37,180 bases of DNA from the NCBI GenBank assembly GCA_009731375.1, contig BJOX01000063.1, forward strand, positions 414,762 through 451,941, given 5' to 3'. This document shows positions 1 to 10,194 of the stretch, one piece after another. Each line of letters starts with the position of its first letter. Within the stretch, counting starts at the first letter, position 1. Both the position numbers and the translations under genes were made by a program. This DNA is from Paulinella micropora. Its lineage: Eukaryota > Cercozoa > Imbricatea > Euglyphida. The notes under the pieces are model-generated. The model worked only from the letters and a program-made list of their open reading frames with translations, ran no database searches and had not been told where the DNA came from.

Positions 1-3000
1 CCCGCCGAGTCCAGCGTGACCAAAGACGTCGAGCCGGGCAGGCTAGCAGGCACTCTGACAGAAGAGGCGGCTAACTGCCCTCCGCTGGACAAGGAGACGA
101 AGGACGTGTTGGACGGCAGCGCGGTCGGCAGCAGGAGTGCAGAAGAACCAGAAGCCGGAGCGGAGAGCGTGCTGGTGCCGCCCGCCCCGCTAAGTGACAG
201 TGAGCTAGCAGCCCCTGTCGCTAGCTGGCCACTAGAATCAAGTGTCACCAGCAAAGTGCTACCAGGCAGAGACACCGGCACCTTGAGCGCAGAGGCGCTT
301 AGTTGCCCCGCAGAGGTCAGCGACGTCAGAGAAGTGCTGGCAGGCAGCGCGCTAGGTAGACTCAGCGCGACCGTCCCCTGCTCGCAATCGTAGAGGTGCC
401 GATCGTCATTGGCGACGTATGCGTGCCCGTCTACGTAGGCCTTGTTGGCAGCGTCGGTGGTGGTGAGCGGCGCCGCTATGTTCTTGATCGCGGGGCACGA
501 GGTGTAGTCAAAGCCAAAGTGGTTGATTCCGCACCAGCTAGAACTCCCTCCTGCCTTGATAGTAGCAACCACGATGGCCACGTACCGGGCGGCCCTGGCG
601 GTGTCGGTCGGCGCAAGAGTGATGGAACTGCCATCGACAAAGGTGTACGAGCTAGTGTGCCACAGCGTCCAGGTAGTGCCGTCTAACGACGGGCCCACCT
701 GCCATGTCTTTGGTGATTTATCCAGACCGCTGGACTGGGCTTGCAGGTAGTACTGTTGCAGGACGACCCCAGTGCCAAAATCTAGCTGGAGCCCCTCTCC
801 GGGGTACGCTACACCCGAAAACGTTTTGCTGGAACTGGAAGTGTAGGCGCCGCTCGTGGCATTGTAGGTACTAGTGTTGCTCTGCCATGAAAAGTTTGAG
901 CCCGTGTTGAAGCCGTCGTACGCGTTGCCGTTCCCGGNNNNNNNNNNNNNNNNNNNNNNNNNNNNNNNNNNNNNNNNNNNNNNNNNNNNNNNNNNNNNNN
1001 NNNNNNNNNNNNNNNNNNNNNNNNNNNNNNNNNNNNNNNNNNNNNNNNNNNNNNNNNNNNNNNNNNNNNNNNNNNNNNNNNNNNNNNNNNNNNNNNNNNN
1101 NNNNNNNNNNNNNNNNNNNNNNNNNNNNNNNNNNNNNNNNNNNNNNNNNNNNNNNNNNNNNNNNNNNNNNNNNNNNNNNNNNNNNNNNNNNNNNNNNNNN
1201 NNNNNNNNNNNNNNNNNNNNNNNNNNNNNNNNNNNNNNNNNNNNNNNNNNNNNNNNNNNNNNNNNNNNNNNNNNNNNNNNNNNNNNNNNNNNNNNNNNNN
1301 NNNNNNNNNNNNNNNNNNNNNNNNNNNNNNNNNNNNNNNNNNNNNNNNNNNNNNNNNNNNNNNNNNNNNNNNNNNNNNNNNNNNNNNNNNNNNNNNNNNN
1401 NNNNNNNNNNNNNNNNNNNNNNNNNNNNNNNNNNNNNNNNNNNNNNNNNNNNNNNNNNNNNNNNNNNNNNNNNNNNNNNNNNNNNNNNNNNNNNNNNNNN
1501 NNNNNNNNNNNNNNNNNNNNNNNNNNNNNNNNNNNNNNNNNNNNNNNNNNNNNNNNNNNNNNNNNNNNNNNNNNNNNNNNNNNNNNNNNNNNNNNNNNNN
1601 NNNNNNNNNNNNNNNNNNNNNNNNNNNNNNNNNNNNNNNNNNNNNNNNNNNNNNNNNNNNNNNNNNNNNNNNNNNNNNNNNNNNNNNNNNNNNNNNNNNN
1701 NNNNNNNNNNNNNNNNNNNNNNNNNNNNNNNNNNNNNNNNNNNNNNNNNNNNNNNNNNNNNNNNNNNNNNNNNNNNNNNNNNNNNNNNNNNNNNNNNNNN
1801 NNNNNNNNNNNNNNNNNNNNNNNNNNNNNNNNNNNNNNNNNNNNNNNNNNNNNNNNNNNNNNNNNNNNNNNNNNNNNNNNNNNNNNNNNTATAATCCAGT
1901 TGAGAGCCCGACATAAACACGAGGGTACCAATCAAAACTCGACAGCAGCATCCGCGCACCATCAGAGCGACGCAGCTGGAACCACTCTCCTTGTATCCCG
2001 TTGGTGGTTTGTGCGTTCGCGCCCGCGCCCGCCACATCGTAATCTCCTGCTGGATACGTGTAGTAGTTCTTGCTGACCCAGCCTGTATCTCCGGCAGTGA
2101 CGTTGCCAAACATTTTCCAGGCTTGCCAGGAACCGACCTCTTCGCTGCTCACTGTCGCTGTCCACGTGCTGCCGTAAGTGTAGTTGCTGAACACAGGAAA
2201 CGTGTAGGGGTCCCAAGCTACCAGCGCTAGCGAATTCGCGGCGCCAGTGCCCAAGTTGCCGCTGCTGTCTAATGTGGCCAGGGCTGTCTGTCCGGTAGAG
2301 GGCAACGCGGCCGGCAACTTGAGTGCAGAGGAGCCAGAGGCAGGAGCGGAAAGCGTGCTGGTACCTCCAGCCCCGCTAAGTGACAGCGAGCTGGCAGCTC
2401 CTGTCGCGAGCTGGCCACCGGAATCGAGTGTCAACAGTGACGTGCTGCCAGGCAGTGACGCCGGTACCTTGAGCGCAGACGCGCCTACCTGGCCCGCGCT
2501 CGTCAAGGAAACGAGTGACGTGCTGGCAGGCAGCGAAAGCGGGAGTGTAAATTTAGAGGCGGTGAGTTCGCCTGTCGAGCTGTTCCACTGTGTCGCCTTC
2601 TCGCTAGCAGTAGAATCGACGCCCGACCTCAACGGCTTGATATAAGCAGCATCGGTGCTAGCGGACACTAATTCAGCGCCCGTGGCGTTCAGTACAATCG
2701 AGCGGGATGTCGCTGCTTTTGCTCTGTAGCCTATTGCGACCGATTCCTGGGCGGCAGCATCCGTGATAGCCGTACTGCCGATCCCAACCGACCGTACGCC
2801 GAGCGTACTAGCATAGGCACCGACAGAGACTGATGAATTGCCTTGTGTGCTCTCCGTGGAGTAGGCACCGATCGCGACGGCGAGATCTGACTGGCCAGAG
2901 TATCCCGCCCGGTAGCCAGCAGCAACTCCAAACTGGCCCTGTCCACTCGCGCCTGCCTGAGTGCCTATCGCGACGGCGAATGGTTGCTGTCCGTCGCCCG

Positions 3001-4300
3001 CGGAAGTCCCGATTGCTACACTGTCTCCTCCTTTGAAGCCAATGGCACCGGTAGCGAACTGGCCCGCGCTGTCGAGCGTGACGAACTGCTTGGTGCCTGC
3101 GCTGGGCAGGGCCACAGGCAGCTTGAGCGCGACGGAGCCAGTGGCAGGCGCGGAAAGCGTACTGTTGCCGCCAGCCCCTGTCAACGTGAGCGTCGACGAG
3201 CTTACTTGGCTGCTTAGGCCTAGCACGCCGTCTGGATCGACCGTCACCAGCTGCGCGGTCGAGGCGGGCAGAGGGTCCGGCAGCCTCGCGAGAGTGTCTG
3301 GGATCGTTGTGACTGTAAAGTCTGTGTCCATGAGCACGATCGCGCCATTACCGCTAGGAGCCAAAGACGGCTGCTTGAGCGTCCTGTCCTTGACCGCAAA
3401 GATCGAGCCGTCTGGGTCCATGGTCACGACACAGTCGTTTTGGGTAGGCATCACCGACGGGAACTTCACTGCTCCTGCCACCTGGTGGTCGACGTACGCC
3501 TTGGGCGCTAGCTGCGAGGCCTTGGTCGGATAACCAGTGTTCTCGATGCAGCCGGCATTGTACAGCTGGTAGTCGAAGGCCAGGCTCCGCATGTACCAAA
3601 CCCCCGCCCCGCTGTTTTTAGTGCAGATTACGCGCAGGTACCTGGCGTAATCGGCCGCGGCCGCAGGCGTGAACGTGCGCAGGCTGTCGCCGACAAAGGT
3701 CTGGGCCGTCTGGCTGTCCCAAGTGAACCACCGGCTGCCGTCCGCTCTATAAGCGACTACCCAGTCTCTGGGCGCAGTGATGGCGCCCGCGGACGTGACG
3801 TGGTAAGCAGTCATTCTAGCGTGCTGGCCCAGATCGAGCTGGAGCCACGCGCCTACCACCGTGAGATTATCGACCACCGTCTCGATCATGCCAGTGTAGT
3901 TGTTGCCGCTGTAGCTGTCGGGAGCGGTTGTGCCCCACAAGGTCGAGAAGTCGCTGTCAAAGGCCAGGTACGCTTGAGTGGAATTGCTAGAGGCCGAGGC
4001 CACAAAGCCAGCGGAGCTGTTGGAAGTCATCCCGGCCGGCTGGCTAGTTTTGGCTTCGGTGTCTAGCGTCAAGGTGATCAGATCGGCTAGATCAACCAAG
4101 TGCGGGTTCCCGGAAGTAGTCAGTCTGTGAGCAGTATTAAGCGCTACCGCGTCGTTCGCGGCCACGCCGCCCGCTGCCCATCTCACGCCCCCGTCACCGT
4201 CCGAAACAAGGACGTCGCCGCTCTGCCCGTCGACCGGTAGCACAAAGTCGTCGGTCGCACCGTCCAGACGACGGCGCTTGTAGGACCTGGCTACCTCCAT
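1..4300 (-). CDS. Giant fibre/adhesin-like protein, 3' end beyond window, internal gap
   Basis: Starts at the ATG ending at 4300 and reads leftward. The N-terminus has a KRRR motif (residues 9-12). Residues about 95-245 look like an F5/8 type C (discoidin)-type carbohydrate-binding domain (WLQLDLG, then YARYLRVIC). Residues about 423-530 carry repeated VAIG/VGIG segments like the trimeric YadA-head beta-roll. Modules of the type LPxSTSLxTLDSxGQLATGA separate these parts. A second discoidin-like stretch precedes the N gap. After the gap (1-937) the minus strand is open to the window edge in another frame and encodes a third discoidin-like segment (LQLDFGTG, ARYVAIVV) and more LP modules, so the frame change is best explained by a wrong N count. 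I infer a trimeric, surface-exposed host- or glycan-binding fibre, probably a virion protein. Domain calls are by eye. Confidence 0.8.
938..1889. other. Assembly gap (952 N) inside the fibre gene
   Basis: The run of N lies within the fibre coding sequence. Coding on its right side uses minus-strand codons whose first base is at positions of class 1 modulo 3. Coding on its left side uses class 2. The true gap length therefore probably differs from 952, unless there is a real frameshift. Confidence 0.95.
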
Positions 4301-4320
4301 TCCTTGCTAGTTTAGTAGAC

Positions 4321-4342
4321 TACGAGAAAAAGTTTTTTAATT
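4321..4342 (-). promoter_or_regulatory. Late-promoter-like motif of the fibre gene
   Basis: Read on the minus strand this is an A-tract followed by CTTTTTCTCGTA, 21-42 bp before the fibre ATG. It matches the A-tract plus TTTTC(C/G/T)TG pattern found before the virion genes at 27-34 kb. No experimental support. Confidence 0.45.
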
Positions 4343-4344
4343 AT

Positions 4345-4563
4345 TTACAGCATCTCGTCCAGGAAATTGTCCACGAAGCGCATCCGCTCCGCCCAAGTGT
4401 CTCCGCCGGGGACGTCTCGCGCGGGGTTGATGCAGGCGCCGTCACCGTAAGGGCGGCACACGAGGGAGGCTAAGTCACGAGGGTCCCCCTTTTTACAAGT
4501 CCCCGACCAGTACAGTTGCCCTTCAAAAAAGCAGGCGCCACAGGTAGGACAAACAGCTAGCAT
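4345..4563 (-). CDS. Small Cys-rich protein (72 aa)
   Basis: Not recognised. The product begins MLAVCPTCGACFF and has six cysteines: CPTC and a further C near the N-terminus, then three separated cysteines up to residue 45. This suggests a small zinc-binding fold. The C-terminal third is acidic and helical-looking. It lies directly upstream of the fibre gene on the same strand, 44 bp apart, and the fibre's late-type promoter motif occupies that space. The ATG is the only one available near the open frame's start. It could be a small virion or regulatory protein; nothing more specific can be said. Confidence 0.55.
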   Translation of the reverse strand: MLAVCPTCGACFFEGQLYWSGTCKKGDPRDLASLVCRPYGDGACINPARDVPGGDTWAERMRFVDNFLDEML

Positions 4564-4625
4564 TTGTCGACCACGCTTTCAATGATATTAAAAGCAACGA
4601 AGAAAAAAAACAGACGAGGAAATTA

Positions 4626-4665
4626 TCAAAGAGACTGATATTTATGAAAATATCAGTCTCTTTGA
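4626..4665. repeat. Perfect palindrome, 18-bp arms, 4-nt centre
   Basis: Arms 4626-4643 and 4648-4665 are exact reverse complements around ATGA. It lies upstream of the Cys-rich gene (minus strand) and begins a 260-bp block of hairpins. The 4-nt centre is shared with three palindromes at 36.1-36.6 kb. Confidence 0.85.
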
Positions 4666-4670
4666 AAATG

Positions 4671-4886
4671 GGCCAATTTGGCCAATGATTTCAGAGGGGA
4701 GGTGGCCAAGTTGGCCAATCATTAGAAAAAGTTTTTTTTCACTGGTTTTTTTGGGGCCGGATCTGCCACATATATCAGGGGACAAGTGGCAGATCCGGCC
4801 CCAGAGAAAAAAAACGGTTGCGTCACCACCGTTTCTGGGGCACGCTTGGCCCATAATATCAGGGGCAGGATGGTCAAGTCGGCCCC
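4671..4886 (+). repeat. Cluster of three hairpin elements with conserved loop
   Basis: Three successive elements each have complementary arms, a loop related to ATATCAGGGG, and a following A-tract. The middle one (4753-4802) has perfect 17-bp arms, GGGGCCGGATCTGCCAC and its complement, around a 16-nt loop. The third (4837-4886) is imperfect and reappears inverted at 26019-26068. The first (about 4671-4718) has GGCCAA/TTGGCC arms and loop GATTTCAGAGGGG. Arm sequences differ between elements while the loop is kept. Function unknown; possible RNA 3'-end or protein-binding hairpins. Confidence 0.75.
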
Positions 4887-4962
4887 AAAAAAAGAATGTC
4901 ACATACAGAGCAGACTGTCGACTAATGGAATAAAACAGTTTAATTACTTTCTTTTCTTACAG

Positions 4963-5799
4963 TTAGGCCAGCAGGGCCCTGACTCTTTGGAAGAACACAA
5001 GGAGCCTCCTGTTTACTTCAGCCACTGTTCCCTCCCAATACTCGTATCTACCTTCGCGGATGGAAGCAAGCGTTCTCCTGTACATTTGCATATCGCGCTC
5101 GGTTTCACGCTGGGGTACTCATTTATTCGCGATAACCCATTCATCCATCCACGGTTCACCAATGCCAACACCGGGCACGCTAAGGAGGGGCAAGGACTTA
5201 TAATCATGTAGGCAAGCTGAGTCGTATGGGTCAAGATGACTCCATGCACCGGCCGTCAGCGGGTCCAACGGGTCATAACAGACCGGGTTGACGTATTGCC
5301 TGACCACTTCCACTAGCACGACAGGCATCTTAAACTCCTCTCTCAGCAGGGACAGCCCTTTGTGTTCCGCGGCGACCAGACTGGCCACGCTGCCCATCAG
5401 CGATCCCTCGGAGGGGGCGGTCATCACCAGTTGATCCAGTACGGAACACAACGGGACACGGGGACTGTCTCTTTATTCCCAGCAGCCTATCACGCCGCCT
5501 TCCTTGTCATATATCAAATAACCCTCCGCGGCTTCGGAGTACTTAGCCCAAGAAAAACGGACAGATCGGTCGGTTATGTCAACCATTTCCCTCAACAGGT
5601 CCAACAACATGCCACTCGACGGGGCGTATCCCCGAGACTTCTTGTCGTAGTAGAGACGCGCCGTAGCCTGCTTCGCGTGTTCGGGCATCTGCTCGCGGGG
5701 GGCAGTGCGGGCAAGCGAGGGCAGCTCCAGGAGGCGGCGCTTGAAGTGCTGGGCGTCAGTACCAGCGGTCGTCCGTTTATTCCGCAGAGCGAGCATCAT
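4963..5799 (-). pseudogene. Unknown gene split by two in-frame stop codons
   Basis: From the ATG at 5799 one minus-strand frame reads leftward through 108 codons to a TAA (5473-5475). It stays open in the same frame for 117 codons to a TGA (5119-5121), then for 51 more codons to a TAA (4963-4965). All three pieces have protein-like composition and lie in a single frame. This is what one gene of about 278 codons with two nonsense codons would look like. Alternatives are three tiny genes (next ATGs at 5424 and 5091) or stop-codon readthrough. No family recognised; the first piece is basic at its start, and the last piece is rich in Arg and helical. Start at 5799 (MMLALRNKR) is preferred over 5904 because the upstream block resembles a non-coding leader. 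Confidence 0.5.
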
Positions 5800-5831
5800 T
5801 TTCCTTGGCAGGTAGGGCAGGAGCAATTGCG

Positions 5832-6011
5832 CGGTGGCACCTAAGGCAGGAAAAAAATTGAATTGAAGATAGACGAGCAAATTTAGTGTGTTTTGCGGCC
5901 ACACGAAAGTTTTCGCGAAAATTTACTGTGTTTTGTGGCGCGGTAAATTTCCGGGAATTCGACCACTGCCAGTGGCGGGGGCAAAAATGGCAATGGGTTC
6001 GTTCCGGCTCC
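5832..6011 (-). promoter_or_regulatory. Conserved upstream leader block, copy 1
   Basis: Read on the minus strand, this block lies directly before the broken gene. It matches, with gaps, the 150 bp before the TV-Pol/helicase gene (12501-12640). Shared pieces in order are AGCCGGAACGAAC, TTGCCATTTTT, GGAAA(C/T)TTACCGCGCC, CAAAACACA, and a T-run followed by CCTT(C)AGGTG. The last piece resembles a polypyrimidine tract plus 3' splice acceptor. It may be a shared promoter with a spliced leader. Confidence 0.6.
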
Positions 6012-6297
6012 AGGGACTTTTGGGTTCGCTTGGGAACCCAAGTCTGAGCTCGACAAAGGCAGACAACTGGTCTACCGAGGCGTGCGACCGGGCACGCGCC
6101 GCTGGTCCGGCCTTTTTCCCGTATCACCGAATTTCGGCCATATCACTGGAGGACAAAAAGGCAAAGAGGCCTGTCCATGCCAAAAAAAGGTACACGTGGC
6201 ACGCGCACCCCCCCCCCCCTGGGGAGTAACGGATGGGAGGGGGTCAGACCAGCCCACAACCAGCCCAGCCGAGAACCACCAAAGTCCCAAGAAAAAA

Positions 6298-7173
6298 ATG
6301 AGGAGAAAATCCGCCACCACTGCCACCGCCGGTCACCCCACCAAGCGCCGCCGCACCATCCTGCCCGGCGGCCGCCTGGTCGCGCTCGCCCCGCCGGTTG
6401 CCTACGTCCCCGCCCCCTGTGACCTGGCCGCCGTGGCCCGGCTGGACGCCGACCGACACCCGTGCAAGGACGTCGACTGGTACGCACTGCTGGTCGAGGC
6501 GGCTGCCCACGGCCTGAATACCACCGACCGGCGCCTGCGGCTGACAGCCTCGCCCTATCCCTGGTCCCCGCTGGCCGCTACCGCACTACAGCCAGAGGAG
6601 GAGCCACTGCTCTCCCTTTTGGACCTCGCCTTGCTCCGCGTGCCTACCGACCCGTACCGACCCGCCAGCTGGGGCGTGCCCGACCTGCCGCTGGAGCTGC
6701 AGACACTACATGCCCTGGTGGCTGAGTGGCTGGATCCGTACATCGAGGACAAGAACGTGGTCCGGCTAGTTTGCAGCTACCTGCCGACCCCTGCTTATTA
6801 CAGTCCGCTACCCAAGGGAGCACTGGCGGGACTATCAAGCGCTCGCCAATGGGACCTCTACGACATGATCCAAAAGATGTGCACGTTCCACTCCTGGCGG
6901 GACTGGTACGGCGGCCGGGGCAAGAAGCACGAGGCCCTGGCCAACAACCCCGTCATCCACGAGGCGGAATTTCAAAAGGAATTGCTGGGACACCAAGGCC
7001 CCGGGACAGAAACGGTCGATGGCCTGCCTGGCGTCGGCCTGGACGATTCCCGCGGAGCCTGGCGCTTCTACAAGCGCTACAAGCGCCTCTACTGGACTGC
7101 AGTTGAAGACTGTATCAACAGGCGCCTGCAGACTGTTTTCAAGCGCCTAGCTAGAGAGCTCAGCGCCTTGTAG
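6298..7173 (+). CDS. Unknown protein with NLS-like KRRR motif (291 aa)
   Basis: Not recognised. The start at 6298 is chosen because its context (AAGAAAAAAATG) matches other starts here, although the frame is open further upstream. The N-terminus is basic with PTKRRRT at about residues 14-20, the same heptapeptide as in the virion-cluster protein at 31814. The middle is Pro/Leu-rich and the C-terminal half is aromatic and charged (WRFYKRYKRLYW near the end). It stands alone on the plus strand between the conserved leader block and the repeat region, and an AATAAA follows its stop by 6 bp. The shared heptapeptide hints at a nuclear or virion role; this is inference. Confidence 0.65.
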   Translation: MRRKSATTATAGHPTKRRRTILPGGRLVALAPPVAYVPAPCDLAAVARLDADRHPCKDVDWYALLVEAAAHGLNTTDRRLRLTASPYPWSPLAATALQPEEEPLLSLLDLALLRVPTDPYRPASWGVPDLPLELQTLHALVAEWLDPYIEDKNVVRLVCSYLPTPAYYSPLPKGALAGLSSARQWDLYDMIQKMCTFHSWRDWYGGRGKKHEALANNPVIHEAEFQKELLGHQGPGTETVDGLPGVGLDDSRGAWRFYKRYKRLYWTAVEDCINRRLQTVFKRLARELSAL

Positions 7174-7179
7174 CCGTTC

Positions 7180-7185
7180 AATAAA
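7180..7185 (+). terminator. AATAAA polyadenylation-type signal
   Basis: Lies just after the stop codon of the 6298-7173 gene. It is consistent with eukaryotic-type mRNA 3' ends. A six-base match is weak evidence alone. Confidence 0.35.
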
Positions 7186-7310
7186 AACACTGTCTGTTAT
7201 TTCTGTTATTATTATCACCCCCCCTGGCTGGTGCAACCGCCCACCCCTTTATCGGTACCCTGGCAGGGGAGCCCCCCCCACCCTCCCCACCCCAGAAATT
7301 TCAGGTGGTT

Positions 7311-8371
7311 GGTGCCACCCTGCCAGAATCCACACATGAGAGAATTCAAATTACCATATAAATACGTGTCACTGTTCCGACAAAGGAGCCACCTGAAATT
7401 TCCGGTGGCTGGTGCAACCCTGCCAGAACCCACACATGAGAAAATTCAAATTACCATATAAATACTTGTCACGGTTCTGATAATAGGGGGGAGCCACCGG
7501 AAAAATACTGTGGCTTGTCAAAACAGGTTACATACAAGAATTCAAATTAACACACAAAACCAGATGCAATGGTTCTGGCAGATGCAACCGGTGCCTCTCT
7601 GTCAGAACCCCACACCTTGGCCGTTACTCCCTGCTATACACTTACGTGTAGTGGTTCCGACAGGTGCCACCACAAACAGAAAAGAAAAGAGAAAGTGTTG
7701 TCTTGGCTAGATGCCACGGTACAGGGGGGCCACCCCTCCTCCCCCCCCCCCTCCCCTTCTTTCTTCTGTGGCAGGTGCCACCCTGTCAGAACCCCACACC
7801 CCAGCCGTTACTCCCCACTATAACTTTACGTGTCATGGTTCTGGCAGGTGCCACCGGGGCCACTCTGTCAGAACCACACACCCCAGCCGTTACTCCACAC
7901 TATAACCTTACGTGTCATGGTTCTGGCAGGTGCCACCGCCAACTGAAAGAGAGGGAGGGAGAGGGGGGGGGGGGTGGTCCCCTTGTGCTGTGGCATCTAG
8001 CCTAGATGCACCCTCCCCCTTGGTGGTGCCACCCTGTCAGAACCACACACATGGGCCGTTACTCCCTGCTATAAACTTACGTGTCGCGGTTCTGGCAGGT
8101 GCCACCACCAACAGAAAAAATGGAGTGTTATCTAGGCTAGATGCAGCGGCACAGGGGAGGTCACCCCCTCATCTTCCCCCCCCCCCCTCTTTCTTCCTGG
8201 TCTAGTGGTGCCACCCTGTCAGAACCGTGACATGTCGACCGTTACGCTCAACTATACTCTACGTGTCGAGGTTCTGACAGGTGCCACCAGAAACCACTAT
8301 GTCAGAACCCCACACCTTAGCAGTTACTCCCTACTACAACCTTACGTGTCGATGTTCTGACAGGTGGCACC
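7311..8371. repeat. Array of nine ~83-bp inverted-repeat modules with TATA-like core
   Basis: Modules lie at about 7311-7393, 7411-7498, 7509-7589 (degenerate), 7590-7671, 7774-7855, 7856-7937, 8025-8106, 8207-8288 and 8294-8371. The consensus left arm is GGTGCCACCCTGTCAGAACC and the right arm its near-complement. The core holds CTATAA or CATATAAATA followed by TACGTGTC. Some neighbours abut; others are separated by ~90-100-bp spacers with long C- or G-runs and a (C)TAGATGC motif. No coding signal is seen. It could be a replication-origin iteron array, a promoter/operator array or a satellite. Confidence 0.85.
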
Positions 8372-8436
8372 GAGGACTCGATGACAGGTGTAGCAATGGG
8401 CAGGATCCAGTCATGATTACAAGGAGGGGGGGGAGG

Positions 8437-8800
8437 TGGTTACCAGTGCAGGGGTAGCCAATGTAGGGGGGGGGGGGGGGGGGAGNNNNNNNNNNNNNNN
8501 NNNNNNNNNNNNNNNNNNNNNNNNNNNNNNNNNNNNNNNNNNNNNNNNNNNNNNNNNNNNNNNNNNNNNNNNNNNNNNNNNNNNNNNNNNNNNNNNNNNN
8601 NNNNNNNNNNNNNNNNNNNNNNNNNNNNNNNNNNNNNNNNNNNNNNNNNNNNNNNNNNNNNNNNNNNNNNNGGGGGGGGGGGTAGCCAGCGTCGGGGTAG
8701 CCAGCGTCGGGGTAGCCAGGATAGGGAGGGGGGTAGCCAGTGCAGGGGTAGCCAGCGTCGGTGGTAGCCAGTGCGGGAGTAGCCAGCGTGTAACTGGTGT
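8437..8800. repeat. G-run and GTAGCCAG tandem array, with gap
   Basis: Short tandem units built on GGTAGCCAG(C/T)G(T/C) (best seen at 8682-8795) flank poly-G runs and an N gap. The same unit occurs in inverted orientation (CTGGCTAC) at 10431-10629. Any reading frame here is a by-product of the repeat. Confidence 0.8.
8486..8671. other. Assembly gap (186 N) between two G-runs
   Basis: The N run is bounded by poly-G on both sides, so the assembly probably failed in a G-rich tandem repeat. True length is unknown. Confidence 0.95.
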
Positions 8801-9360
8801 AGCCACGTCCCAGATCACTGTGGTAAGTGGTGTGTGTGAAATTACACACACTCCACGAGCTAAGCTAGCTGACACGTCTGTCGGACTGTGCCAGATTGCT
8901 TCAAAAAATTTTACAGTGAAATAGTTATTTTTATATACTATTTTTCAGAAAACCCACACTTGTGGGACGGGTCAGGTGCCACTGCTCACTACAATTTTTT
9001 TTATTGCAGATTCTGATAGCGCGTGGCCTGAAAAGACGAATGCCACTTTTCCAGACCGAAACGGACCAGCTAATTTGCAGGTGACAGCCGCAAAGTTTGG
9101 CTGCCAGAATCCTGCCACCAGAAAAATCAGGAGTGTTTTCACAAAACCGCACCACCCGGTGCCACCCGGTGTGATACGGCCGAAATAGGCGCCACCCGGG
9201 GACATTTCGGCATTGCCAAAATTGGAGCAACTGCTGCCTTTTTCGCCCGTTTCACGCGGTGCCACCAGCGACCACAAAAATGTCGTTACCCCCCAAAACA
9301 CGTAAAATTTGGCTGATCGTGAATATTCATGTCTAATGCCAATATGCCAGTAACAAAATG
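8801..9360 (+). repeat. Left arm of a diverged large inverted repeat
   Basis: No gene seen. Segments here match the complement of 10195-10430: GCTAGCT with CTCGTGG/GTGTGTG near 8840-8870 against 10363-10400, ATGCCACTTTTCC (9040-9052) against 10200-10215, and CAAAACACGT...CGTGAATATTCA (9293-9330) against 10225-10260. The order is partly shuffled and identity is moderate. GGTGCCACC-type motifs of the upstream array also recur at 9162, 9190 and 9256. Confidence 0.55.
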
Positions 9361-9519
9361 TCAATACTTACCCGGCCGGGCAGATCAGGACAAAAAGGAA
9401 ATACGCATGATCAGGCATATAACAGATCTATTGATAAATATTTTTAAAAAAAATTTATAAGACAAAAAGGTAATGCATATGATCAGGCCTATCGTAGATT
9501 TTGTATTAATTAGTATATT

Positions 9520-9521
<2 letters not shown>

Positions 9522-9561
<40 letters not shown>
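9522..9561. repeat. (TA)n microsatellite
   Basis: About 20 uninterrupted TA dinucleotides. A second, longer TA tract lies 440 bp to the right. Confidence 0.95.
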
Positions 9562-9565
<4 letters not shown>

Positions 9566-10000
9566 AGGCATCCCCCCGGATAGCCGGTAAAAAGTACCTT
9601 TTCCTGGTGACAGGTGCACCAACTTGTTTTTCAGTATTATTTGTCCGGAATTGACCTGATGCCATTTTATTCCTGGTCTGTTGCTGTTTTCCTTTTTGGC
9701 TTCACTGAGCTAATATAACGAGACATCATTCTCATCTTTTAAGGACTGTGTTTGGTTGTATTACCGACTTTTTACGAGCTATCGTTGATGGCATTGCATT
9801 TGGAGTCCACATCACTAGGGTGATTTCTTTTTCTTTGCCACACAGGCAACAGAGTGAATTTTCACTGACCTGTCTCACACGGGGACGTCAGACGAAAACA
9901 AATACTCCAACACAGCTCCCTTATAACTCTTTCACAAAACAAATAATTTAATTGGTCTCTAGCAGGTGTCTCGTACCCTCTAGCCCAATCCATATCTGTT

Positions 10001-10004
<4 letters not shown>

Positions 10005-10074
<70 letters not shown>
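10005..10074. repeat. (TA)n microsatellite
   Basis: About 35 uninterrupted AT dinucleotides. It could act as an easily melted or cruciform-forming segment, or simply be a microsatellite. Confidence 0.95.
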
Positions 10075-10076
<2 letters not shown>

Positions 10077-10194
10077 ATCCATCCTGATTTGTCGATAGGC
10101 CTGAAAAAACAGGCTGCCAATTTGCCCAGGGTGGGATAATCTATTGCCTTTTTGTCCTGCGCGGATAGGACATATTGGCATTAGTGTCTCGGCC

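Larger units (their letters stand above)
9361..10194. other. AT-rich non-coding centre between inverted arms
   Basis: I see no convincing gene. The stretch contains the motif GACAAAAAGG at 9389 and 9461, and inverted at 10146, plus two TA microsatellites. Short open frames at 9748-9951 have no protein-like features. Confidence 0.5.

Noticed and set aside
16-750. Plus-strand frames at the left edge
   Set aside because: They are shadows of the minus-strand LP-repeat fibre; the minus frame is open over all of 1-937.
7311-8371. CRISPR-like array
   Set aside because: Modules are themselves long inverted repeats with variable spacing and spacers are not unique sequences; the context is a eukaryotic virus.
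8334-8924. Gly/Pro-rich frames around the N gap
   Set aside because: Generated by G-runs and GTAGCCAG units.
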